Source: SABY01 sp964612515 (GTDB taxonomy: Bacteria > Bacteroidota > Bacteroidia > Bacteroidales > 4484-276). Taken from it: a DNA stretch of 33,181 nucleotides. This document shows positions 1 to 6,769 of the stretch, one piece after another. The translations under genes and the position numbers were made by a program. Numbering within the stretch: position 1 is the stretch's first letter; each line of letters opens with the position of its first letter. The notes beneath the pieces are model-generated. The model was given only the letters and a program-made list of their open reading frames with translations, had not been told where the DNA came from and made no database searches. The stretch covers positions 1-33,181 of the forward strand of contig CAZTCX010000015.1 in NCBI GenBank assembly GCA_964612515.1, in the 5' to 3' direction.

Positions 1-672
1 GATGTTCATACCACCGATCTGATCGACGGACGTGAAACACTTCGCGACATTCATCTCATCGTTTTTGTAGGAGGATTTTCTAACAGCGACGTACTTGGCG
101 CCGGCAAAGGGTGGGCTGCCGCACTACTTTATAACGAAAAAGCACGCCAGTCGCTGCAGGATTTCTACGATCGCTCTGACACACTAAGTCTCGGCGTTTG
201 CAACGGTTGCCAGGTGATGACCGAGCTTGGCTTTATTTATCCAAAGCATGAAAATCATCCTAAAATGTTGCACAACGCCTCGGGGAAGTTTGAATCGGGA
301 TTTGTAAATGTGGAGATAGAAAACAACGACACAGTGATGCTCCGTTCTCTGGCGGGTTCAAGACTTGGAATTTGGGTGGCACATGGTGAGGGGAGATTTT
401 CCTTCCCGGAACCTGAAGCCAAATACAACATCCCGATGCGCTACTCGTACGATGAATATCCGGCCAACCCCAATGGGTCGCCTTATTCGGCCGCAGCCAT
501 TGCCTCCGACGACGGACGCCATCTGGCCGTGATGCCGCACCTGGAACGCAGCATGCTGCCCTGGCAATGGGGGCATTACCCACCCGATCGAGCCAATGAC
601 GCGGTTACGCCCTGGATTGAAGCTTTTGTAAATGCCCGGAAGTGGATTGAAGAAAAGGTTGCAACGGTTTAG
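1..672 (+). CDS. purL: Phosphoribosylformylglycinamidine synthase, C-terminal glutaminase part (5' truncated by window)
   Basis: The reading frame is open from base 1, so this is only the last 223 residues of a protein that is usually about 1200-1300 residues long. It is the class I glutamine amidotransferase domain of the large FGAM synthase, which supplies ammonia for the fourth step of de novo purine synthesis in the cytoplasm. The visible marks are FVGGFSNSD near the start, the nucleophile motif GVCNGCQ (the cysteine codon is at 199-201) and MPHLERS near the C-terminus, which carries the His and Glu of the triad. The segment GKGWAAALLYN and the ending are also typical of PurL. An ATG at 214 lies inside the nucleophile motif and is not a start. 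The next gene converges on it, so it appears to end its own transcription unit. Confidence 0.96.
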   Translation, partial: DVHTTDLIDGRETLRDIHLIVFVGGFSNSDVLGAGKGWAAALLYNEKARQSLQDFYDRSDTLSLGVCNGCQVMTELGFIYPKHENHPKMLHNASGKFESGFVNVEIENNDTVMLRSLAGSRLGIWVAHGEGRFSFPEPEAKYNIPMRYSYDEYPANPNGSPYSAAAIASDDGRHLAVMPHLERSMLPWQWGHYPPDRANDAVTPWIEAFVNARKWIEEKVATV

Positions 673-846
673 TTTGAGGTAATTGAAGCGGCTGTGTTGG
701 CTGTGGTGGCTGAGTTTGTTGAAGCCAGCTTGTTGAAGCCACCTAACCGAAGCCAGCTTGTCAAAAGGAATCTTGTATTTCAGCCCCAAAGGGGCGACAT
801 TATTAGCATAGCGCGTAGCACTATAATTTGAACGGAATTTAATTTT
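673..846. repeat. Intergenic gap with short direct repeat and GC-rich hairpin
   Basis: This 174-bp gap separates the convergent purL and S4 genes. It contains a 13-bp direct repeat, GAAGCCAGCTTGT, at 721-733 and 749-761, and a compact hairpin GCCCC-AAA-GGGGC at 783-795. The hairpin has no T-tract on either strand, so it is not a standard intrinsic terminator. It looks like a dispersed intergenic repeat rather than a gene, but that is an inference from one copy. Confidence 0.45.
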
Positions 847-1074
847 TTAAGGCTCGATGGTAATCGTGGTATCCTCGAAAACCACCTCGTCTCCAGCGCG
901 CAGCTTGCAACGTCGCCTGAATTCCTGCTGGCCGTTCACCTCTACCAGCCCATCATCGATGGCTTGCTTGGTGTCGCCGCCGGTGTCCGTCAATCCCATG
1001 AATTTGAGCAGCTTCATCAGCTCGATGTATTCCTGTCCGTCCAGTTGAAATGTCATTATTCTATTTTTTATCAA
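847..1074 (-). CDS. Small S4-domain RNA-binding protein (YbcJ-like)
   Basis: This 75-residue protein is essentially one S4 RNA-binding domain, the size and layout of the YbcJ family. The marks are YIELMKLLKFMGLTDTGG, then DGLVEVNG, the basic RRRCKLRAGD turn and the closing VVFEDTTITIEP. S4 proteins of this type bind structured RNA, and the family is linked to ribosome or RNA handling, though its exact target is not known to me. Two starts are possible: ATG at 1074 or ATG at 1056 (MTFQLDG), and the second matches the usual family N-terminus better. It lies 63 bp downstream of the ene-reductase on the same strand and could be co-transcribed with it. The two have no obvious functional link. Confidence 0.85.
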   Translation of the reverse strand: MIKNRIMTFQLDGQEYIELMKLLKFMGLTDTGGDTKQAIDDGLVEVNGQQEFRRRCKLRAGDEVVFEDTTITIEP

Positions 1075-1137
1075 TAACTTTTGTACACTGATTTTTATTT
1101 CAATTCAAAAAACATAAAGGCAATTGTTCTTACCCAT

Positions 1138-2250
1138 TTAATCCAAACCATTCTCCGTCTGATCCAGTGTCGGATAATCAGTGTAGCCATGCGCCTCGCC
1201 ATGATAAAAGGTAGCTCTGTCGGGAACAGCCAGTGGCGCATTTATCCGCAGCCTTTCAACAAAGTCAGGATTTGAAATAAAAGGTTTGCCAAAAACGATA
1301 AGATCGGCATGGCCTTCTTCAAGCATCCGGCGTGCACTTTCTTCGCTGTGGCCGCCGCACGAAAGCAATGTCCCGCGATAGATATTGCGGTAGAAGGGTA
1401 CACAGCTCTTTTCAGGATTTGCAATGCGCTCTTCCGTAGTTATCTGCTCGTTGATATGCAGGTAGGCCAGGCGGTAGTCGTTTAGCTTACCGATAATATA
1501 ACTAAACGTGTTTCGTGCATCAGAATCGAACAAGCCGGGGCGGTAACCGTCGGGCGAAAGTCGCAAACCCACTTTTTCAGATGGCAGGTGCTTCAAGATT
1601 TCTTCGATGACTAAAAAGAGAAACCTGGAGCGATTGGCAACACTTCCTCCAAAATCGTCGGTGCGATGGTTGGTGCAATCCATGAGGAATTGATCGATGA
1701 TGTAGGCGTGCGCACCATGGATTTCCACCCCGTCAAAACCGGCTGTCATGGCATTTTGCGCCGCCTGACCAAAGTCACGAGCGGTCTGATAAATCTCTTC
1801 CAGAGTCATGGGTTTTGGCACTTCGTAAGGCAGGCGTCCCTCAAGCATGGGCACTGTGCCGGGCGGTTGTACAGCCGAGGCCGAAAGTGGTAGCTTGCCG
1901 TCGGGTTGCAGGAGCCGGTGCGAAAAAGGTCCCACATGCCAGAGCTGAAGAAAAATCTTTCCATCAGCCGCATGAACGGCTTTGGTCACTATTTTCCAAC
2001 CTTCTGTTTGCGCTGGGCTGTAACATCCCGGCGAACCGCTGTAGCCGTAGCCTTGCGGCGAAATCTGGCTGCCTTCGGTGATAATCAATCCGGCGGTGGC
2101 ACGCTGGCTGTAATATTCAGCAGTTAATGCATTGGCTGTTAAATCAGGCCTCTCAGCGCGACAACGCGTCATCGGTGCCATCACAATCCGATTGGCCAAA
2201 TTGGTTCCGGCCAAATTATATTTTTCAAAAAGCATCTTTTTTTCTTTCAT
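1138..2250 (-). CDS. Old Yellow Enzyme family alkene reductase (NADH:flavin oxidoreductase)
   Basis: This is a 370-residue FMN-dependent TIM-barrel ene-reductase of the Old Yellow Enzyme/NemA group, predicted to reduce activated C=C bonds or nitro compounds in the cytoplasm. The N-terminus (NRIVMAPMTRCRA), the segment LIITEGSQISPQGYGY, the substrate-binding GVEIHGAHAYIIDQFL and the RTDDFGGS-NRSRF motif are all diagnostic, as is the C-terminal FGKPFISNPDF. The active-site pair is His/His (HGAH), as in some plant OPRs, rather than the His/Asn of NemA. The usually conserved arginine in the HVGR motif is replaced by proline (codon 1927-1929). Translation may start at 2250 or at an ATG at 2235 (MLFEKY), which fits the family better. 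It may be transcribed together with the S4 gene downstream. Confidence 0.93.
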   Translation of the reverse strand: MKEKKMLFEKYNLAGTNLANRIVMAPMTRCRAERPDLTANALTAEYYSQRATAGLIITEGSQISPQGYGYSGSPGCYSPAQTEGWKIVTKAVHAADGKIFLQLWHVGPFSHRLLQPDGKLPLSASAVQPPGTVPMLEGRLPYEVPKPMTLEEIYQTARDFGQAAQNAMTAGFDGVEIHGAHAYIIDQFLMDCTNHRTDDFGGSVANRSRFLFLVIEEILKHLPSEKVGLRLSPDGYRPGLFDSDARNTFSYIIGKLNDYRLAYLHINEQITTEERIANPEKSCVPFYRNIYRGTLLSCGGHSEESARRMLEEGHADLIVFGKPFISNPDFVERLRINAPLAVPDRATFYHGEAHGYTDYPTLDQTENGLD

Positions 2251-2370
2251 TTGAAATTAACAAGCACAGACGGCGATAGTTCTGCTTATTCGACTTTAAA
2301 TGTTTAAAGTAAATTCAGCTTTGATTGGCTTCGACAGGCTCCGTTCGGCTCAAGTTCGGCTTAGGCTGCG

Positions 2371-2698
2371 CCTAAGTCGTATCTATTCTTGCAGGCTGCG
2401 CCTGCTTTATAAACAAATTACCATACGATTAAAACAGGCTAAGCCTGTAAAAATAGAACGAACGAGGTGCAACCTCGTCCGAACCCTAAGTCGTATCTAT
2501 TCTTGCAGGCTGTGCCTGCTTTTTTATGAAATCGTTGTGCATTAAAAACAGGCTAAGCCTGTAAAAATAGAACGAACGAGGTGCAACCTCGTCCGAACCC
2601 TAAGTCGCGTCTATTCTTGCAGGCTGTGCCTGCTTTTACAAACAAATTACCACACGATTAAAACAGGCCGAGCCTGTAAAAATAAAGTGGACGAGGGC
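2371..2698. repeat. Three tandem 114-bp palindrome-rich repeat units (REP/BIME-like)
   Basis: Unit 1 spans 2371-2484, unit 2 spans 2485-2598 and unit 3 spans 2599 to about 2698, where it is truncated. A full unit carries three perfect small hairpins: GCAGGC-TGC/TGT-GCCTGC (2391-2405 in unit 1), ACAGGC-TAA-GCCTGT (2434-2448) and CGAGGT-GCA-ACCTCG (2463-2477). A related palindrome, CTTAGGC-TGC-GCCTAAG (2360-2376), caps the array. Units 1 and 2 are nearly identical except for the linker between the first two hairpins. In that linker units 1 and 3 resemble each other more than unit 2. Unit 3 has lost the right half of its third hairpin. Short ORFs here are only translated repeat. The arrangement resembles bacterial interspersed mosaic elements moved by REP-associated tyrosine transposases, but no such transposase gene is in the window. 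Confidence 0.85.
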
Positions 2699-2745
2699 TT
2701 TCGACTGGGTTCGACTACGCTCAGCCACCGAGGCTCAGCCACCGA
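2699..2745. repeat. Short GCTCAGCCACCGA tandem repeat flanking the palindrome array
   Basis: GCTCAGCCACCGA occurs at 2719-2731 and 2733-2745 with a 14-bp period, preceded by TTCGACTGGGTTCGACTACG. A diverged relative (CTTCGACAGGCTCCG, about 2330-2344) lies on the other side of the 114-bp array. Motifs of this kind are, from memory, common in intergenic DNA of Bacteroidota. They probably belong to the same composite repeat region. Confidence 0.55.
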
Positions 2746-2831
2746 CGTCCACCAACCGAGACTCAGCGACCACTGTCTCATCCAAACATTCAGTTTTGAT
2801 TCTGATTTCTTTAATAAGATTAAAAGTTCTC

Positions 2832-2839
2832 TATTTTTG
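2832..2839 (+). promoter_or_regulatory. Candidate Bacteroidota -7 promoter element
   Basis: TATTTTTG matches the phylum-specific TAnnTTTG element and lies 57 bases before the ATG of the outer-membrane protein gene. No clear -33 element is visible at the expected distance. It lies just after the repeat array, so the array is probably upstream of, not inside, the transcript. Confidence 0.45.
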
Positions 2840-2896
2840 CCAGGACGTGGGAAAGAAGCAATTCAAGCTGCTTTTTTGCTTTGCGATAATGAGCCT

Positions 2897-3913
2897 ATGA
2901 AAAAAATCATTTTTGTTGTCTTTGCCTGCCTGTTCTGCTCTGGCTTACAACGGTTGAGTGCACAAATTACCTCCGACACGTTGGCTCCGCCTGCTCCGCG
3001 TGGTATTGTGTTCGCACAAGTATTTGCCGACTTTAAATACAATCTCAAAGAGACCAATGAGCCACGCGCTGCTTTCCGTTTCAACCAGGGAATCCTTGGC
3101 TACAAGCATGATCTCAATGAAAAGGTGAGTGGCAAAATAATGCTCGATGTAACGCGCACTACCCATTTCACCCATCTGCCCGATTCACTTGGCGTGGAAT
3201 ATTTTGAAGGCAGCAAATACACGGCTTATCTGAAAATGGCTGAGATAAAATGGCAGATGAGCCCGCGTCTTACGCTTCGTTTCGGCCAGTTGCTCACCAC
3301 GCAGTACCTCACGGTGCAGGATGTTTTCTGGGGTTTCAGGTATGTGGATGTGACGGTGCAGGAAAAGTTCAGGATGGGTGTGCCGGCTGACTTTGGCGCA
3401 CAACTCGACGTGAAGGCACACCAAAATGTGCTCGTTCAACTATCGGTAACCAATGGCGAAGGCCCTTTCAGATATCAGGATCAGCAGGGAAAGATGCTCT
3501 ATGCGGCCAATGTGCAGGCCACACCGGTGGAAGGGTTGATTTTGAAACTTTATGTGGATTTTGCTCCAGCGCCTTCTGATGTGCTGAGCGATAAATCGGT
3601 GATCAACTTTTTCTCAGGCTATCGCCAAAAGCAATTTATGCTTGGCGCTGAATATGCGCATATCAGTAATGCCGATTATTCAACTGAAAACGTAGATGCC
3701 TTTTCGGTGTTTGGATCGGTGGGAGTAGCGCCTCAAATCAAACTTTTAGCCCGATGGGATCGGTATTATTCGGCAGCTAAAATTACTGTCGATTATTTGT
3801 TGGGCGGAATCCAATATGAACCTGTGCAACATTTCACTATCGCCATCAACGGCAGGTATTATTCTGCCGAAGAGCAAACCATGCTATTGGCAAGTTTTGG
3901 GTTGAAATTTTAA
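2897..3913 (+). CDS. Outer-membrane beta-barrel (porin-like) protein, specific function unknown
   Basis: This is a 338-residue exported protein. I place the start at the ATG at 2897 because it opens a clear signal peptide (MKKIIFVVFACLFCSGLQRLSA, cleavage expected after SAQ near residue 24). The open frame extends further upstream to 2687, but that extension runs into repeat DNA and passes the promoter-like TATTTTTG. The mature part is a run of alternating aromatic and polar beta-strands, such as LTLRFGQLLTT, IKLLARWDRYY and FTIAINGRYY. The last strand ends in phenylalanine (LLASFGLKF), as expected for proteins inserted by the BAM machinery. It resembles phosphate-selective or general porin-like proteins, but I cannot assign a substrate. 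The neighbouring lipoprotein is 66 bp downstream and has its own promoter-like element. Confidence 0.75.
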   Translation: MKKIIFVVFACLFCSGLQRLSAQITSDTLAPPAPRGIVFAQVFADFKYNLKETNEPRAAFRFNQGILGYKHDLNEKVSGKIMLDVTRTTHFTHLPDSLGVEYFEGSKYTAYLKMAEIKWQMSPRLTLRFGQLLTTQYLTVQDVFWGFRYVDVTVQEKFRMGVPADFGAQLDVKAHQNVLVQLSVTNGEGPFRYQDQQGKMLYAANVQATPVEGLILKLYVDFAPAPSDVLSDKSVINFFSGYRQKQFMLGAEYAHISNADYSTENVDAFSVFGSVGVAPQIKLLARWDRYYSAAKITVDYLLGGIQYEPVQHFTIAINGRYYSAEEQTMLLASFGLKF

Positions 3914-3938
3914 TTAACAAAATTCCCGAAATACCTAC

Positions 3939-3946
3939 TATTTTTG
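3939..3946 (+). promoter_or_regulatory. Candidate Bacteroidota -7 promoter element
   Basis: TATTTTTG, matching TAnnTTTG, lies in the 66-bp gap between the porin-like gene and the lipoprotein gene, 33 bases before the lipoprotein ATG. It suggests that the lipoprotein can be transcribed independently. Confidence 0.4.
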
Positions 3947-3979
3947 ACAAAACATTTTCAATTAGAAACCTTTAATAAT

Positions 3980-4609
3980 ATGAGAGCATTCACGATTATT
4001 TTATCATTATCCTTGATTCTTGCCTTCTTTCTTTTTTCATGTAATAAAGATTCGGAAACTGAGAAAGAACCGGAGACCATGCATTTTTCAGGCCTGACAG
4101 CCACCGACATACAAGGTCAGCTTATGGGCTACTTTGGTGAAGATGGTTTTGATGCAGAAGACTGGAAATATGATTCGGTATGGACAGCCAAAGAATTGGA
4201 AACTGTTTCTTTTGATGATAGTATCACATTAGAAGGCACTTACATGGATTTTGATGGTGAAATTCCATATTGCCGACGCAATACATGTGTGGTTGCTTAC
4301 CCGAATCCCACTTCCCAGGTTATTGCTTTCTACTTTCGATTCTCAGGCATTGCAAAAGTAAAAGGATGTATCGTTGATAGCACGCTAAAGCCTCTTGCCA
4401 CCTTTTCTGCCAAAGATAGTATTGTACAGTTTCATTTCATTTTGGGTCAATATCCTGGTTATGAAAATAAATTCGAACCAGGGATTTTATACCGGCTTTA
4501 TTATTCTTGTTCCACAAAGGATAGCCTTAATTTTCACAAAGGTCATGGCGATATTATGTGGTGTGATGAGCCATATCCAATTTCTGAATGTTTGAAATTC
4601 ATTCCATGA
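3980..4609 (+). CDS. Lipoprotein of unknown function
   Basis: This is a 209-residue predicted lipoprotein. The ATG at 3980 opens a hydrophobic signal sequence ending in the lipobox-like LFSC, with the lipidated cysteine at residue 21, followed by charged NKDSETEKEPE. An upstream in-frame ATG at 3944 would add 12 residues that do not look like a signal and would overlap the promoter element. The mature region is rich in Asp, Tyr and Phe. Its second half begins with a CVVAYPNPTSQVI segment around residues 103-115, and YPNPTS looks like the opening of a T9SS sorting domain, yet about 100 more residues follow. I do not recognise a family. Lipid anchoring in the inner leaflet of the outer membrane or at the surface is likely. 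Confidence 0.75.
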   Translation: MRAFTIILSLSLILAFFLFSCNKDSETEKEPETMHFSGLTATDIQGQLMGYFGEDGFDAEDWKYDSVWTAKELETVSFDDSITLEGTYMDFDGEIPYCRRNTCVVAYPNPTSQVIAFYFRFSGIAKVKGCIVDSTLKPLATFSAKDSIVQFHFILGQYPGYENKFEPGILYRLYYSCSTKDSLNFHKGHGDIMWCDEPYPISECLKFIP

Positions 4610-4660
4610 GCCATACTTTTCCGCCCGTCCTAATTTAAAATAGGACACTCCCCGGAGCAT

Positions 4661-4701
4661 AAAAAATTCACGCAACAACTACACTTCTCTATTTTGTGAA
4701 T
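4661..4701 (-). terminator. Possible weak terminator of the mevalonate operon
   Basis: Read on the minus strand, a 6-bp stem ATTCAC/GTGAAT (4696-4701 with 4666-4671) with a long loop of about 24 nt is followed by six T's, 20-60 bp after the mevalonate kinase stop. The loop is longer than usual, so this is tentative. A separate GTCCTA/TAGGAC hairpin at 4627-4646, without T-tract, follows the convergent lipoprotein gene. Confidence 0.35.
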
Positions 4702-4722
4702 AAATGAGGAAGATGTTTTTTA

Positions 4723-5685
4723 TTAATGAAACCGCGAAACCGGTATGATTTCTACATTTTGCGTAAGCAACATCTTCTGCGCTTTGTCGAGGTCTTCGGC
4801 AAAGCCTAACAAGAAACCGCCACCACCCGAACCGCACAATTTGAGATAATAGGTTCCTGTATCCATGCCTTTTTTCCATACATCTACAAAGGCTTCCGGA
4901 ACCATGGGTTTGAGGTGCGATAGGAGGAAATGTGACAGCGACTTCAGGTTTTTGAAAAACTCACGGATGTCGCCATTGAGGATGGCTTCGATGCTTTTGT
5001 TAGTCAGCGGTATCATCTCATCCTTCACCAGCTTCATAAAAGCCTCTTGTTTGCATTTATCAAAAAACAAACTTACCAGTGGACCCGTCTTGCCCGATTT
5101 GCCGGTATTGATAAGAAAGATGCCTCCATTTGTGGAGAAGTCGCGGGGGATGCCCACTGGCTCAATGTGGTGGTTAGGTTTGATGAGTAAAGGGTTACGC
5201 ACGTATGAGTTGAGCGGATCCATGCCGGAACTCACCCCGTGAAAAAATGATTCCATTCTGGCAAAGATCTTCTTGAGCTGCGCAAATTCTTCGCTGTTAA
5301 GTCGGTTGGAGTGCCTGATGCGTTGCGTCGCGTAACGCTCGTAAATAGCTGCCACCAAAGCTCCCGAACTTCCCACGCCATAGCCCTGCGGTATCGACGA
5401 TTCGAAATACAAGCCGGCATCTACATCCGCGGTCAGCGCTTCCAGATTGAGGTTTACCATGAGTTCGCCTTTGTCGTGCATGTTTTGCAGCCAAACCAAA
5501 AACTCACGCAGCGAACGGTTGGACGCTTCCGCGAAAGTGAGATTGGTGTATTTATCTTCATTAATAAAACTCAGCTCTCCCTTGAAATGTGTGTATGGCA
5601 CCGTGAGCGCCATCGAGTCGCACATGATGCTGTACTCGCCAAAGAGGAGAATTTTTGCGTAGAAAACGCCTTCTTTTATAATCAT
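4723..5685 (-). CDS. mvk: Mevalonate kinase (GHMP kinase family)
   Basis: This 320-residue GHMP-superfamily kinase is predicted to phosphorylate mevalonate to 5-phosphomevalonate with ATP. The ATP-binding loop SSIPQGYGVGSSGAL lies near residues 95-109. MESFFHGVSSGMDP near 143-157 has the EXXXHGXXSGXD pattern of mevalonate kinases, and the glycine-rich CGSGGGGFLLG is near 283-293. The N-terminal YAKILLFGEYSIM is the usual start of a kinase that binds a small alcohol substrate. Its start codon overlaps the mvaD stop in an ATGA, so translation is probably coupled. It is the last gene of the mevalonate operon. Other GHMP kinases are possible in principle, but the motif set and context make mevalonate kinase by far the best fit. 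Confidence 0.92.
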   Translation of the reverse strand: MIIKEGVFYAKILLFGEYSIMCDSMALTVPYTHFKGELSFINEDKYTNLTFAEASNRSLREFLVWLQNMHDKGELMVNLNLEALTADVDAGLYFESSIPQGYGVGSSGALVAAIYERYATQRIRHSNRLNSEEFAQLKKIFARMESFFHGVSSGMDPLNSYVRNPLLIKPNHHIEPVGIPRDFSTNGGIFLINTGKSGKTGPLVSLFFDKCKQEAFMKLVKDEMIPLTNKSIEAILNGDIREFFKNLKSLSHFLLSHLKPMVPEAFVDVWKKGMDTGTYYLKLCGSGGGGFLLGFAEDLDKAQKMLLTQNVEIIPVSRFH

Positions 5686-6764
5686 TTGCGGGATATCCTT
5701 TCCGGGCCGCTGCCCATTTTGTCGTTGATTAGCGTGCTATCCACACACCATTTTAAAAGTTCATGATTGATGAAATCCTGTACCTGTGTTTCGTATTGTT
5801 GCGGATAAAGCACATGCACATTGGGCCCGGCGTCGAGCGTGAAACTAACCGGCACGCCACTTTCAGAGCGATAGCTGCGGACGGCGTTGATAATGTTAAG
5901 CGTGTTGGGTTCCATCAAAACAAATCCCGGCATCGACGACATCATCATGCCATGAAGCGTAAAAGCTTCCTGTTCGGTGATATTGATGAATGTTTCGAGA
6001 TCGCCGGACGAAAATGCTTCCAGCAGTTTTTCCATATTATTCGCCGCCTGCGCATAACGCGCGGCAGCAAATGGGTGTTGTATCATCAATTTGTGTCCCT
6101 GGCGGCTCGACACTTTTTTCTCGCCACGATTTACGATAAGTATCGAATCACGATAATTTTTAAAAACGGGATGAACGCCTTCCTCAATCGGAGTGGCGTA
6201 TAGGTCAGAAGATTTAGGCAGGGTTTTAATCTTGCCCCAACTCACCAATCCGCCGTAAACGCTTCGTGCAGCACTTCCGGATCCGATGCGTGCGAAATAG
6301 GAGGCTTTTTCGTAAAACTTAATTTTGTCGGAATCGGGCACGTTGCTTATAACCTGCTCCATGTCGCAGAGGCATAGAGCCAGCGAACTCATGGCTGAGG
6401 CCGATGAAGCAATTCCGGCAGAATGTGGGAAAGTGTTGACGGTATTAATTTCGTAATCAAAAAACTTTAAAAAAGGAATCTGTTCCTGCAAAATATTAAA
6501 ATAGGCCTTCACCTTTTCGCTAAACTGCTGGTTGATTTTCCCGTTGAACATTAGTTCCACTTTAAAATGATCAGGATCGCTGGTGGGAGCAAAAGCCAAG
6601 GTGGTTCGTGTCACCGATTCGCTGAGCGTAAAACTCACCGACGGGTTAGCCGGCAGTTGAAAACCCTTCTTCCCCCAATATTTTATCAGCGCAATGTTGC
6701 TCGGGCTTTGCCAGGAAACCGCTCCCGATCGCTGGTCATATTTTCTTTTTTTAAAATAATTCAT
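5682..6764 (-). CDS. mvaD: Diphosphomevalonate decarboxylase
   Basis: This 360-residue GHMP-family enzyme converts mevalonate 5-diphosphate to isopentenyl diphosphate with ATP and release of CO2. SNIALIKYWGKK (residues 22-33) is the family signature near the N-terminus. HSAGIASSASAMSSLAL near 113-129 is the phosphate-binding loop. GSGSAARSVYGGLVSWGK follows, and TLDAGPNVHVLYP near 308-320 carries the aspartate that acts in decarboxylation. It is slightly longer than most bacterial homologues (about 330). It sits 5 bp downstream of the GYDIA kinase and overlaps mevalonate kinase by 4 bp, so it is firmly within the operon. Confidence 0.95.
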   Translation of the reverse strand: MNYFKKRKYDQRSGAVSWQSPSNIALIKYWGKKGFQLPANPSVSFTLSESVTRTTLAFAPTSDPDHFKVELMFNGKINQQFSEKVKAYFNILQEQIPFLKFFDYEINTVNTFPHSAGIASSASAMSSLALCLCDMEQVISNVPDSDKIKFYEKASYFARIGSGSAARSVYGGLVSWGKIKTLPKSSDLYATPIEEGVHPVFKNYRDSILIVNRGEKKVSSRQGHKLMIQHPFAAARYAQAANNMEKLLEAFSSGDLETFINITEQEAFTLHGMMMSSMPGFVLMEPNTLNIINAVRSYRSESGVPVSFTLDAGPNVHVLYPQQYETQVQDFINHELLKWCVDSTLINDKMGSGPERISRK

Positions 6765-6769
6765 TTTTT

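Noticed and set aside
2300..2545. Open frame of 81 codons in the region before the porin-like gene
   Set aside because: It is simply the 114-bp repeat array read through; the translation is a repeated RIYSCRL pattern and the frame has no homologue-like features.
2371..2698. Possible CRISPR array
   Set aside because: The units are 114 bp, adjacent, and nearly identical along their whole length, with no short repeat plus unique spacer pattern and no cas genes.
2687..2896. Upstream extension of the porin-like protein
   Set aside because: The extra 70 residues come from repeat DNA and the promoter region, and the signal peptide starts at the ATG at 2897.
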